The position numbers were made by a program, and so were the translations under genes. A stretch of 64,000 nucleotides of DNA. Origin: CAVZCK01 sp963773735 (GTDB taxonomy: Bacteria > Pseudomonadota > Alphaproteobacteria > Rhizobiales > Rhodomicrobiaceae). Shown here in pieces: positions 1 through 9,746 of the stretch (position 1 is its first letter; each line of letters starts with the position of its first letter). The notes below the pieces were generated by a model, which worked only from the letters and a program-made list of their open reading frames with translations, made no database searches and was not told where the DNA came from. The stretch is taken from positions 186,001 to 250,000 of the forward strand of contig CAVZCK010000018.1 in the NCBI GenBank assembly GCA_963773735.1, written 5' to 3'.

Positions 1-3
1 GCC

Positions 4-1176
4 TCAAGCTGCGGAAGCCGCTGCCTGAGCGCTGTGGCCTATGGCGAGAGCTAGGATCTGCCCGTAGCGGGCACCGATTGCTTCACGGCGCAATGCGTCG
101 AATGCACCTTGGGATTGCAGGAACCCGATCTGGCGCTTCAATCGGGCTTGTTGCACAATGATATGGCGCAAGCCGGCGGCGACATCCCCGACCGACTGCG
201 GGTTGCAGCAATGGCCGATGTCCATCGTGTTAAAAAAGCCATCTACCCCTTCATTCTGCGACCAAAGGATGGGAAGGCCGGCCAGAAGCGCCTCGACATA
301 TACCATGCCGTAGGTTTCCGGACGGCTGGGGAGTACCAAGCCCGCATATCCGTTCATAACAGTCTGCACATCGCGGTGGTCAAGCTCGTTCCGGAGCGTG
401 ACGCGGTCCTCGACCTGAGCTTCTCGGATATGGCCCTCCATATCGATGAGCGCCTTCGGACCGCCTCGCCCATAAACGTCGAGTGTCAGCTCGGGAACAA
501 CCTTTGACGCCTGAGCGACAGCCTTGACCAGAACGGGAAATCCCTTGCGCTTCCAAGAGTCGAAAGCGAAAATCGACACGAGACGGGGCTTTTCGCAGAT
601 GATGGGCGGCAGCACAGCGTCGGCCTTGGTGATGACGGGCAAAAGCTGCAATTGGCCCCTATCGGTTTGCAATGCCTTAGCGAAATAATCGCGGGTCCAG
701 GGAGCGGCCGGCAGAAGGAAAGCGGTCTCGCGAGCAATAGTGCGAAATGCGCCGCGTAGCCCTGGCTTCGCCTCGAATATCCGCCGGTCGGTATCGCCCC
801 ATATGCTGGCGATATAGGCGCAGCGCAGATTTTGGCATAGGCGATGCGCGATTAACCCTTCGACGGTAAACTTATGCGCATGGATCAGATCGGGGCGGAG
901 CGCACGCTTTTCGATATCGCCAAGAATGAAATCGGCGACATGAGTGAGATGATGCGAAAGGCGTACGCCGTAAGATGGTGCGCCATAAGCAATTGCAAGA
1001 TTCCCATCGCCAAAGGGCCGCGCTGCGATCCCCGTTCGCCAGCCCACACGGTTCAGCGAATAAACAATATGCCGATGCTCGGGCGCCGCCTCAATCAGCG
1101 ATTGAACAGCTGTCGTCTTTCCGGGAACAAGAGGATCGGGAAAATCGGCGCTAATATGAATAATTGTTTTCATCAT
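4..1176 (-). CDS. Glycosyltransferase family 4 (GT-B fold)
   Basis: Probably transfers a sugar from an activated donor to the lipid-linked repeat unit of an exopolysaccharide, at the inner face of the membrane. The protein is about 390 residues. The N-terminal half has the acceptor-side Rossmann pattern (DLIHAHKF near residue 80). The C-terminal half carries the GT4 signature PSRPETYGMVYVEALLAGLP with its EX7E pair, which binds the donor nucleotide sugar. I start at the ATG-ATG pair at 1176 because upstream codons lie inside the preceding membrane-protein gene; this gives a 26-base overlap and implies translational coupling. It is the last gene of a minus-strand polysaccharide operon. The sugar transferred cannot be read from sequence. 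Confidence 0.85.
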   Translation of the reverse strand: MMKTIIHISADFPDPLVPGKTTAVQSLIEAAPEHRHIVYSLNRVGWRTGIAARPFGDGNLAIAYGAPSYGVRLSHHLTHVADFILGDIEKRALRPDLIHAHKFTVEGLIAHRLCQNLRCAYIASIWGDTDRRIFEAKPGLRGAFRTIARETAFLLPAAPWTRDYFAKALQTDRGQLQLLPVITKADAVLPPIICEKPRLVSIFAFDSWKRKGFPVLVKAVAQASKVVPELTLDVYGRGGPKALIDMEGHIREAQVEDRVTLRNELDHRDVQTVMNGYAGLVLPSRPETYGMVYVEALLAGLPILWSQNEGVDGFFNTMDIGHCCNPQSVGDVAAGLRHIIVQQARLKRQIGFLQSQGAFDALRREAIGARYGQILALAIGHSAQAAASAA

Positions 1177-2512
1177 CGTTCCATTCTGGCGGGAGCGTGA
1201 CGGCAATTGCGAAAGCAAGCGAACAGATATTGGCGACCGTGCCGAAAGCGCTCGACTCCGTGATGCCATTAAGAAGCACGTAGGCGAGAAGAATAAGAAC
1301 CGTGCGGTCAGCGAAAAAGGCCGCGCGAAGCCCAACCGACAGCATTGACAGGCAAAAAAGCCCAACGCCGATCCACCCGGTGGTCAGCAGGAGCTGAAGA
1401 ATAATATTGTGGGCGTGAGAGGTACGAAAGCCCACCTCGCGCTCATGTTGAGGCAGGACGATGATCGAGCTCGCATAGCCAAAACCCGTCCAGGATCGCC
1501 CCTCGATGAGCTTGGGCACAGCAGACCAAATGCTGGACCGTCCAGTCATTGAGGTGACTTCCTCGGGATCGCCGCTGCGCGATATCAGAGTCAGCGCCTG
1601 ATCGCCGGCAGGTAGAATCAGCATCGCGGTCAAAAACCCAGCTGATAGAACAAAGATCAGAAGATAAAGTCTGCGCCAACGAAGCAGCGCCTCGGCGGCC
1701 CAAAACCCTAGCACCATGGCGATCGCGGTGCGCGAATTCGTCATGAGAAGAGACACACTTAAAATCGCCGCCGAAACCAGTGAAAAGAACGGATGGAAGC
1801 GGCGAAAATCACGGACGTAGAGAATAATGAGGACCAAACCGAAAGCCGCAATACGGCCCATATTATTCGCGCTTCCGGCTATGCCGGCCATGCGCGAGCT
1901 AACATAACGCTGATCATTGAGCCAATACACGAACCTCCCAAATTCCGGCACCGCGAAATAGATGGCGATCGAAACCAGGCAGAATAGGGTGATGGCGAGC
2001 ACGGTGACGGCAAAGATCTCCGCGCGATCGAAACTGGAGAACAGGAAGGCGGAAAAGAGGACGTAAGCGATGATGGAAAAAGCGGCAACTGCACTATATG
2101 CCGGCAGCGGTGACGCGTTCGCGGTGAACAGCAGCCAAGCAAGAAACGTCAGCGATACCAGATTGGTTGGCGTCATCATCCTCGCCATCCACCGCGGCCA
2201 GTGGATGAGCGCGATGCAGGCGAGAGTCAGCCAGAGGCCAATCTTGATGAGCACCTGAAAATCGACTGCCTTGTCGGCATAATCGCGATCGCGAAAGTTA
2301 GCGTCTATAAGAAATACCGCGGCAAAGACGATGATCATTGTCGCGATGGGAGAACCGCGCGCTGCAGCCAAAAATAGCCAGACGGCGGCAATCACCATAG
2401 GCACGATTGCAATGCCTAAGATTGCGGAAGGCGCTAGGACCAGGCTGACGCCACCCAATGCCGCCATTGCGGCAAACATCATAACGGTGATCCACCGATC
2501 CGTCGCCGTCAT
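1151..2512 (-). CDS. O-antigen ligase / polysaccharide polymerase-like membrane protein
   Basis: Polytopic inner-membrane protein of about 453 residues with roughly ten hydrophobic segments. A large periplasmic loop before the last helices contains SMTGRSSIWSAVPKLIEGR and a later SHAHNIILQLLLTTG. The H-N-x-x-L-Q pattern is typical of the Wzy_C / O-antigen ligase (WaaL) superfamily. Such proteins polymerise or ligate undecaprenyl-linked sugar units in the periplasm. The chosen start is the ATG at 2512, which overlaps the stop of the flippase gene as ATGA; a longer frame upstream is low-complexity and lies within that gene. Whether it acts as polymerase or ligase is undecided, because a second polymerase-like gene lies at 4502-5919. 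Confidence 0.8.
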   Translation of the reverse strand: MTATDRWITVMMFAAMAALGGVSLVLAPSAILGIAIVPMVIAAVWLFLAAARGSPIATMIIVFAAVFLIDANFRDRDYADKAVDFQVLIKIGLWLTLACIALIHWPRWMARMMTPTNLVSLTFLAWLLFTANASPLPAYSAVAAFSIIAYVLFSAFLFSSFDRAEIFAVTVLAITLFCLVSIAIYFAVPEFGRFVYWLNDQRYVSSRMAGIAGSANNMGRIAAFGLVLIILYVRDFRRFHPFFSLVSAAILSVSLLMTNSRTAIAMVLGFWAAEALLRWRRLYLLIFVLSAGFLTAMLILPAGDQALTLISRSGDPEEVTSMTGRSSIWSAVPKLIEGRSWTGFGYASSIIVLPQHEREVGFRTSHAHNIILQLLLTTGWIGVGLFCLSMLSVGLRAAFFADRTVLILLAYVLLNGITESSAFGTVANICSLAFAIAVTLPPEWNDDENNYSY

Positions 2513-3774
2513 CCGCGGCTTCCTCTGGCGAGCAGCAGCACCGCTCCGGCGGCAGCGACAAAAGATCCGGCCGCGCTGGCAAGGATCGCGCCGGCTTCGG
2601 AAAAGCGGAAAACGAGCAGCGCCGCTAGGCCGAGCGCTACCGCCGAGCCCGCCGCTCGAGCCAGGTAATATGCCTTGAAGCTGCGCCGCGCATAGACCAA
2701 AGACTCGATTGGCATCATACAGCTGATAAGAATAAAGACGGGCACCCAAGCCATCAGCGCCGCGCCTTCACCGGCGAATTTCGATCCATAGGCGAGCTGG
2801 AGTAAGGTGTCCGCAAAAAAGCAGACTGCCAGTCCGAAGATGGAGCCCACAAGCGCATATGTCCCGGCGAGCTTGAGCGCCAGATGAAGCCCGCCCCGCC
2901 CGTGCGGCGCGGCGGGACGCTCGGCAAAGCCCGCCTTATCGGCAATGTCCAGGCCGCGAATGAGAACTTGCAGCGGCTGCATCAAGCTGCGCGTGGCGAC
3001 AAAGGCCGCCGCGTGAATGGGGGGGTTAAGCAGTCCCAGGATCAACAGCGGGATGTGGGTGTAGCCTGCAGCCGTTCCTGTCGCCACGATAGACCAGACG
3101 CCATAGCGCCGGCTATGGGAGCAGAGCAAGGCCCAGCCCTGACCAATGCGAACCGCTCCTGTCCTGAGGCTCACACCCACCGCATGAAGCGTCATACCTG
3201 CCGCCAAAGATAGCAGAAGCGCCGGAAAGCCGATCCATTCCATCAGCACGGCAGAGCCGAGCCCAGCAAACAGAACCGCGTAATAGAGGGAGCCAGCTAG
3301 CAGTGACAAGGGCGTGCCAAGTTTGACAAGAATGGCGCGGGCGAATTCGAGCTCGGCATATATGACAAAGCAGACAGCCGAAGCTCCGATGACAAGCTGC
3401 ATGTAATGCGGCGCATCGAGCCGCTCCCCCGCCAGAACGCCCGCGGCGCCTGCAATGAACGCCGCCGCGAGTATGATCCATTGCAGACCGATCATGCCGC
3501 CCGCACGGCGTTGAGATCGTGATCGCGGCTCTAGCATGAAGGGAATGATCAAGGCGTGTCGTTGGAGCGCCTGAATGATCAGGCCTGCCGAAAGGCCGAT
3601 CCCATAGGCGGCCAGATCTTCGGCGGCGAAGGCCCGGCCGATCGAAATGGTAAGCCAGAAATTCGCGGCGGCGGCCAGCGTTTGATCGCCCACCGTTGCA
3701 AACCAAGTCAACAACTGGCGCGAAAACCGAAGACGCCAACCAGTCTTGTTCGCATACTCCGCCGCAATCGTCAT
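2509..3774 (-). CDS. Polysaccharide flippase, Wzx/MOP family membrane protein
   Basis: About 421 residues with twelve or so hydrophobic stretches and short loops, matching the length and pattern of MOP-superfamily lipid-linked oligosaccharide flippases. Such proteins move undecaprenyl-diphosphate repeat units across the inner membrane. I prefer the ATG at 3774 (MTIAAEYANK...), since the frame further upstream is arginine- and cysteine-rich and unlike this family. The stop overlaps the next start by four bases, so this gene, the ligase-like gene and the GT4 gene form a tight operon. Assignment rests on topology and context, because the family has no strong short motif. Confidence 0.72.
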   Translation of the reverse strand: MTIAAEYANKTGWRLRFSRQLLTWFATVGDQTLAAAANFWLTISIGRAFAAEDLAAYGIGLSAGLIIQALQRHALIIPFMLEPRSRSQRRAGGMIGLQWIILAAAFIAGAAGVLAGERLDAPHYMQLVIGASAVCFVIYAELEFARAILVKLGTPLSLLAGSLYYAVLFAGLGSAVLMEWIGFPALLLSLAAGMTLHAVGVSLRTGAVRIGQGWALLCSHSRRYGVWSIVATGTAAGYTHIPLLILGLLNPPIHAAAFVATRSLMQPLQVLIRGLDIADKAGFAERPAAPHGRGGLHLALKLAGTYALVGSIFGLAVCFFADTLLQLAYGSKFAGEGAALMAWVPVFILISCMMPIESLVYARRSFKAYYLARAAGSAVALGLAALLVFRFSEAGAILASAAGSFVAAAGAVLLLARGSRG

Positions 3775-4104
3775 ATCAGCAAAACTTGGACCGCAATGGC
3801 TTCGGGGCTCTCCTCGGCATCGACGCACTATGCGCCTTGTACACAAACCCGTCCGCCGAGCGCCTGAGAGCAACTAAAAATTGATTTTCGTCAGATACGC
3901 AATCTAAAGATGTTTTTGCGGGCTGTCACGAGCGCGGTCCCTTTAATCAACAGCGCACTGCTCAGCGCTCTTCGCGGCAATATGGGGCTGGCGTGGCCTG
4001 CGCGAACGCTGCCGGGCTCCTCATTCAAAGCCGATAGTGCACTGACGCAAATAGAGGATTCACAAACTTCCTCGCACATGCAATTCTGCGGTTATGGCAT
4101 CGCC

Positions 4105-4396
4105 TCCGAAGACCGCACGCGTTTGGCGGGGGCATTGAGAATCGCAACACTGCGCACAAGCACATCCAGCGGGCGCGGATCGTTCTTCATTCGGTAGACA
4201 GGTTGCCTGTTCTGGAGGTGGCCCGGCAGATCGGCATCAGCCGCCCGGCGATATGGCGCTGGCAGTTGCGATATGCCGAGCAGATGGCCTCTTGCGTGAC
4301 AAAGCGCGCAAGCCTGGCAAAGCCCCTGTCCAGTTGGAGACCGTGGCCAAGGTGCTGGCGCTGCTAAACGGTTCAAACAAACCGAGCCACCGCTAA
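4105..4396 (+). mobile_element. IS630-family transposase remnant (N-terminal part, frameshifted)
   Basis: Joining three short plus-strand frames reconstructs the start of an IS630-type transposase. First comes EDRTRLAG (from about 4108), then RNTAHKHIQRARIVLHSV with the helix-turn-helix VLEVARQIGISRPAIWRW, then GLLRDKARKPGKAP, ending at a stop at 4394-4396. At least two frame breaks (near 4140 and 4290) and the loss of the whole DDE catalytic region show it is dead. It sits between the flippase and polymerase genes on the strand opposite to the operon. I saw no clear terminal repeats or TA duplication. Confidence 0.75.
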
Positions 4397-4501
4397 GGCA
4401 TCAAATAGCGAAATCTTTTCAAGCGGCTTTCGCACTTTCTGGAAATCCAATGCGATCAAGACGCGCCAAGGCAATAATCCAATCAAATATTCGATGGTTG
4501 T

Positions 4502-5919
4502 TCAAGATGAACCAATAGCATCAGTCGCCGCGTCCGAGGAGATTGTTGTGCCCGACGCATGCTGTCGGCAAGCGATGACGGTTGCCAATGAAAGGAAAAA
4601 GAATACGGCAGGATCAGCACCTGATCCGGCAATGCATCGGGCCAGCAATGTGGCTGCAACGGCGGCGCGCGTCGCCGACGCCAAAGCGAAGATCTCCAGA
4701 GTTTCTGGCGTTGATCTTCGACCCCCGATGCCGCGGAAAGTGACGGCTACGAGCGCCAGTATTGCGAACGTCCCAATGATACCAAGCTGGGAAAGCACTG
4801 AAACGATCCAGCTCGATGACCGGGAACTACCCATTCCGATCCCCACCCCACTGGTATCGAAGAAGGCCTGGAGGCTCTTTTCATTCCAGTAAGCGCGCTC
4901 CACGGCCGATTGCGACTGCGCCTTGTTGAGAACCGTCGTTTCAAGGAGTTCCGTAACCGGCTGGAGCAACTTATCGTTGTAAAGGTAGATCGACAGGATG
5001 CCGGCAATCGTTACCGCTGCGAGCCCGATCAGCAGGAGATCGTCGCGACCTGAAATCGATTTCGAAAGGCCGCTCTCGTAAGCGACGTCAAAGGAGCCAG
5101 GCTCAAAATGGCTAGCCCCGCATACGCCGCGCTCGACGTGGACAGCAGAACAAGCAGCAGCACGACGACGGTCAAAGCGAAGGCGAAAGTGGATCTGGTC
5201 TGTCGCCAATACACATAGGCAAAAGCAAGGCACGCCAGACTTGCGCCGCCAAAGGCTGATGCTTCCGAAAATCCTCCGGCAATGCGCCAGAAACCTCCCT
5301 GTTCGACCTCGATCAATAGTGAGTAACTCGCCGTTCGAATCGGCAGCAGGATGTCGCCCGCTCCCGTCACCTTTCCCGCGAGATCAATGACCCCGAGCAC
5401 CACATTCATAATGATGAAAGCGAAATAGCCGCGCCGGACATATCTCAGATTCTCTTCGCGCAGAAGCAAAACGCTGAAACCAATGAAGGTCAGAGCCCCA
5501 AGTGCAAAATAGGCCGTCTGCGTAATGTTTCCCGACGTCGGTGATAGAGGAAGCTCGGTTACGACACCGTTTATTGGGATAAAAGCCGTGGTCTGACCTG
5601 CGAAAAGACGAGGAAAGATCATAGCACTGACAATTGCATAGGCCGTCAACGCGACGACGATCCAAGCCGTTGGGAATCTGGTGAAGATCACGCCAAGATC
5701 CCGGCGTACGCTTCTGCGAAGAGCTGCCGCTAAGATGATCCCGAGCGAGAACAGGGTATAGATCTGGGGTGACGAACCGCCCAATCCCGAAAGCGTCATA
5801 AAGGCGGTCGAACCGAAGGCCAGCGAGGCGAACATGCCGATAATGAGAGGGGCGCCGAGCAGATAGCCCACGAGTAATAGAAATGCACTGACTAACAAGC
5901 CTGCAATTGACAGGGTCAT
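4502..5919 (-). CDS. O-antigen polymerase-like membrane protein, one frameshift
   Basis: Two overlapping minus-strand frames make one polytopic membrane protein of about 472 residues. The N-terminal part (5919 to about 5060) begins MTLSIAGLLVSAFLLLVGYL. The C-terminal part (about 5060 to 4502) contains a loop with FFDTSGVGIGMGSSRSSSW followed by two further helices. The frame changes around 5050-5065, where the first frame runs into a stop at 5029 while the second continues in hydrophobic coding sequence. The layout (many helices, large periplasmic loop, two or three final helices) fits Wzy-type repeat-unit polymerases. With one flippase and one priming transferase nearby, a Wzx/Wzy-dependent export pathway is likely. 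The break may be a sequence error. Confidence 0.68.
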
Positions 5920-6325
5920 CGAGGCGTGGGTCCTGAGAGTCTCGCACCAGCGGTCCGGGCGCTGTCGCCAACGCGTCTGTGACCAGCATGCCTGTTCAAT
6001 CTTCGAAACATGTTGGCCAGGTCAAACGATCATGGTTCCCATTCAGACTGTTGAAGACGAGTCGCCGTCGGGAGATGGTCCGGGAAATTCCTCCGGCAGA
6101 GGCAGCTTGTCCAAAGGGCCGCTTGGCTATTGTAGCGCCGGCGCTAAGACACGGCGACCGCGTCAAGAACTGACGCAACCCTTGCTCTTCGTCAAGTGCC
6201 ATGGCGCGCGGCGGTCTGCTATCATACTGGCCCCGAAACCCTCCCTGGCGGCAGCCGCGAATGCTAGAACTCGCGGAGCACACTAAACGAGAAGACAACG
6301 CAACACCCGGGGGCGATGCGGCCAA
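5920..6325. other. Intergenic region without a recognisable gene
   Basis: This stretch separates the polymerase-like gene from the end of manC, both on the minus strand, so it should hold the promoter of the polymerase gene. Open frames on both strands are short and have no family-like pattern. I saw no strong hairpin followed by a T-run. Confidence 0.5.
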
Positions 6326-7775
6326 TCATTTCGTCTCGTGGGACTCCCGCTGATAAACATCATGGCCGCGGACAATATCATCCTCGCCGAGATAGCTGCC
6401 GATCTGCACCTCGATGACCTCAAGCGGCACTTTGCCCGGATTTTCCAGCCGATGCCATTGCGTCGAGGAGATGTAGACCGATTTCATTCTCGCAAACGAG
6501 CTTTTCCTGCCCCTCGCACGTGACCTTAGCCGTGCCTCTGACAACGACCCAGTGCTCCGACCGATGATGATGCATTTGAAGCGAAAGCTGCGCGCCTGGC
6601 TTGACATGCAGCAGCTTGACTTGAAACCGTGGCCCGATGCTCAGTGTCTCAAAAAATCCCCAGGGCCGGTGATTGCGCAGATGCTGTTCACGCTCGCGCC
6701 GGTTCGACCGCTTGAGCTCGGCAACCAGCTTGCCGACGTCTTGTGCCCGATCCTGCTTGGCAACGAGCACAGCGTCGGGTGTCTGCACAATGATCATGTT
6801 TTCGACGCCCAGGGTCGAAACGAGCGCCCCTTGCGAATGGACGTAGCTGTTGTGCGTATCAACGAGCAACGCATCGCCCCTCACCGCATTGCCTTCCGCG
6901 TCGTGCGGAGCCAGCTCCCAAATCGAGCTCCAGGAACCTAGATCGCTCCAGCCGATATCAAGCGGAAGCATCGCGGACTTCGCAGTCTTCTCCATCACCG
7001 CATAATCTATCGAAATGTTCGGGGACTGGGCATAGGCCGATGCGTCCAATCGGCGAAAACCGAGATCGAGCTGCGAGGCGGACAGGGCAGCGCGGGAATG
7101 TTCGATGATGTCTGGCGCGAGCCGTCCCAGTTCATCCAGGAACGCTGCGGCAGATAGGACAAAAATGCCGCTGTTCCAGAAATATCCGCCGTCGCGCAAA
7201 TAGTGCTCAGCCGTCTTCAGATCCGGCTTCTCAACAAATGCGTCAACATGAAAGGCGCCGCGTTCGGACCCGCTCAGGGCATCGCCTTTGCGGATATAGC
7301 CGTAACCGGTGTGCGGCGCATTGGGAGTGATGCCGAAGAGCACAAGGCGGCCTTGGGCTGCAACGCGCGCCGCACGCGCGACGGCATCCACGAATCCGCG
7401 CTGATCCTTTATGGCGTGGTCTGACGGCATGACCGCGAGGATCGCATCCGGCGACTGCTCGATGATAGACAACGCTGCCACGGCGATGGCGGGCGCGGTG
7501 TTCCGGGCAACCGGCTCGAGCAGGATCTCGCGGGGGTCGATGCCTGTCAGCTCAAGCTCACCCCGAAGCAGGAATCGATAGTCATTGTTACACAGCAGCG
7601 TGGGCCGCTCGAAGCCCATGTCGGCCCTGAGCCGCTGAGCCGTGGAGGCAAATGGGCTTTCATCGGTTTCCTCGAAAAATGGGATGAATTGCTTAGGGTA
7701 CATCGCGCGCGACGCTGGCCAGAGCCGTGTGCCCGACCCTCCGCAAAGGATCACGGGGAAAACCTGATGTGCCAT
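6326..7775 (-). CDS. manC: Mannose-1-phosphate guanylyltransferase / mannose-6-phosphate isomerase, one frameshift
   Basis: Bifunctional type II PMI-GMP enzyme: makes GDP-mannose from mannose-1-phosphate and GTP, and interconverts mannose-6-phosphate and fructose-6-phosphate. The N-terminal nucleotidyltransferase has VILCGGSGTRLWPASR and the FVEKPD motif. The C-terminal cupin isomerase has PWGFFETLSIGPRF and LSLQMHHHRSEHW. Near 6482-6484 the frame is lost at a short A-run: one frame ends at 6420, while the true C-terminus (VYISSTQWHRLENPGK... then GSYLGEDDIVR) continues to 6326. Total length of about 483 residues is normal for ManC. It suggests a mannose- or fucose-containing exopolysaccharide. 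The break looks like a one-base insertion. Confidence 0.9.
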
Positions 7776-8098
7776 GAATCGTCCTCGCCCTCGTGAGATT
7801 GGCCGCGATCGATGCAGATCGTCTGATTACATTAGTGAAGCAATCGCATTGATAAAGAGGCAGGCTTCCCCTCGTTTCACTTTCGTCTTTGACGAATGCC
7901 GGAGACCATCTGCATCTAACAAAGTTGCCAAGCTGATAATTGAATAACAGAAATTCTGGCGGGCAATTTGAACCAATCTGATGCTGTCAAAACCTATTGA
8001 AATCAAATTTCTCTCATGCGGGCATTATTTATCGACACGTCGAGATTCTGATTGCCACATTCTCGCAGCGCGTTAAGTCGCCAATTCCAGCAAGCCGA
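7776..8098. other. Intergenic region, probable manC promoter
   Basis: AT-richer DNA between manC and the sugar transferase gene, both on the minus strand. No open frame of note. A promoter for manC is expected here, but I could not assign -35/-10 boxes with confidence. Confidence 0.45.
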
Positions 8099-8926
8099 TC
8101 ATGAGGTCTCGTCGACTTTCAAAACCGCCGGAACCGTTCTGAAAAGAATTCTCAGGTCAAGCAGCAATGACCAGCGCCGCACGTAATAGCGGTCACATTT
8201 GACCCGATGATCATAGGTCGTCGAGCTGCGGCCGTTGACCTGCCACATGCCGGTCAGACCGGGCTTTGCGCGGGCGTAATCGTCGGCATGCTCGCCATAG
8301 CGCTTCAATTCGTCCTCAATGACCGGCCTCGGACCGATGCAACTCATATCGCCACGCAGAACGTTGAACAGCTGCGGCAACTCGTCGAGACTCGATTTCC
8401 GCAACATCTGGCCAAGCCAGGTGATGCGCGGGTCGCCGCGCAGCTTCTGAGTCTCCGCCCAGGCGCGCGCGGAATCCGGGCAGCGCGCAAGATGCAGCAC
8501 AAGCCTTTCATTGGCGTCCTTGACCATCGTCCGGAACTTGAAGCAGCGGAACGGCTTCTGGTTAAAGCCGACACGCTTTTGCACGAAGAAAATCGGCCGC
8601 CCCATCGCAAAATAGATGAGAATGGCGAGGATCAGCATGATCGGTGCCATCAGAAAGAGAGTTGTCGACGCAATTATGAGGTCCGAGACGCGCTTAACCC
8701 AACCGCCGACGGGAGCGGTATAATGCGGCAGCGAAAGGGCGGCGTCGGCGACGGCATTGGCGGGCGGGCGCTGGCCGACCACGAACCGATGGCCCGGCAA
8801 GCGTTCGGCGGCCTTGTGCCGCTCGCCTTTGTCACGGTCGCGAAGGGCGACTGCATGGTGATTTACGGCCGCTTCACTATGATTTTCGGCAACGCTGCTG
8901 GCCGCCAATTCAGAAACTGATACCAT
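8099..8926 (-). CDS. Polyprenyl-phosphate sugar-1-phosphate transferase (ExoY/WbaP-type priming enzyme)
   Basis: Starts repeat-unit synthesis by moving a sugar-1-phosphate from a nucleotide sugar to undecaprenyl phosphate. A variable N-terminal tail of about 75 residues is followed by one membrane segment (LIIASTTLFLMAPIMLILAI), then VGFNQKPFRCFKFRTM, RKSSLDELPQLFNVLRGDMS with IGPRP, and KPGLTGMWQVNGRSS, the conserved blocks of the bacterial sugar transferase family (PF02397). I choose the ATG at 8926, preceded by GGGGA seven bases upstream, over an in-frame TTG at 8953. The single hydrophobic segment makes it ExoY-like rather than full WbaP. Only a short gap separates it from the LuxR-type gene upstream. 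Confidence 0.88.
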   Translation of the reverse strand: MVSVSELAASSVAENHSEAAVNHHAVALRDRDKGERHKAAERLPGHRFVVGQRPPANAVADAALSLPHYTAPVGGWVKRVSDLIIASTTLFLMAPIMLILAILIYFAMGRPIFFVQKRVGFNQKPFRCFKFRTMVKDANERLVLHLARCPDSARAWAETQKLRGDPRITWLGQMLRKSSLDELPQLFNVLRGDMSCIGPRPVIEDELKRYGEHADDYARAKPGLTGMWQVNGRSSTTYDHRVKCDRYYVRRWSLLLDLRILFRTVPAVLKVDETS

Positions 8927-8990
8927 GTGGGTGTCCCCGTGCGATATGCCCAATTGGAGAGAGGTTTGATCTAATTGTTTTTTTACTGTT

Positions 8991-9746
8991 CTATGTTCTT
9001 TGCATTTGCTTGTGATTCTGTAGATTTGTTACAATATAAGCGACCTCCGTTCGATTTCTTGCTTTGAGTTTTTTCATGATATTTCTGATGTGTACTTTGA
9101 CCGTGCTCTCTTGCAGATTGAGTTCATACGCAATCGTCTTATTGGCCTTGCCTTGCCGCAGCGCTTCCACAACCGCAGCCTGCCGTTCGGTGAACAGTCC
9201 AGCAAGAGGGCGTTTGCCAAGGCTTGCGTCAACCGGAGCTTGGCCGGCCTTCAGGCATCCAGCCGGGACGAACACGCCGCCCGCCCGCACCAAACGCATG
9301 ACTTCAACTGCAACATCCAGCGACAGATTCGTCGGAATGTAACCCTCGATACCGCCATTGAGGGCGCTGACGACATCGCCGACATCCTCCGCATCCGACA
9401 GAACGACTACCGGGACCCGCCGTTTCGCCTCCGCCAGGCGCTGAAGGGTCATGCACAGGCCGGCGCTCCCGATCTGGTCGAAGCCGCTCAACAGAACGAT
9501 GCTTGCTGTCGTCCGTTCACAGATGCTCAGCCACTCTTCGATCGATGACAGACCGATAACCTGGTGATCGCAGGCCTGCCGCAGGGCCCGTGCCAGGCAG
9601 TCTCGAATAAGTTGTCGGGGCTCGATCACGACCGCGCATGGCTGTGACGACGGCAATGGAACGGCGCGAATCGATATATTTGCAGAAGGTAGCCGGGTCT
9701 CTGGATCCCGATGTAGATGTCTGGCTTGGCTGACCGTGATACTCAT
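8991..9746 (-). CDS. LuxR/NarL-type regulator with an atypical receiver domain
   Basis: 251 residues. The C-terminus (about 183-240) is a GerE/LuxR helix-turn-helix: FTERQAAVVEALRQGKANKT followed by ESTVKVHIRNIMKKL. The N-terminal part (about 35-150) has the fold pattern of a receiver, but the usual acidic pair reads VIEPRQ and the expected phospho-acceptor position reads IVLLSGFDQ, without the canonical Asp. It may therefore act without phosphorylation. The ATG at 9746 has GGAG upstream. Its place directly before the priming transferase on the same strand suggests it controls exopolysaccharide synthesis; this is inference. Confidence 0.8.
   Translation of the reverse strand: MSITVSQARHLHRDPETRLPSANISIRAVPLPSSQPCAVVIEPRQLIRDCLARALRQACDHQVIGLSSIEEWLSICERTTASIVLLSGFDQIGSAGLCMTLQRLAEAKRRVPVVVLSDAEDVGDVVSALNGGIEGYIPTNLSLDVAVEVMRLVRAGGVFVPAGCLKAGQAPVDASLGKRPLAGLFTERQAAVVEALRQGKANKTIAYELNLQESTVKVHIRNIMKKLKARNRTEVAYIVTNLQNHKQMQRT

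Noticed and set aside
4092..4376. Minus-strand small protein at the IS630 remnant
   Set aside because: It is the complement of the plus-strand transposase fragment.
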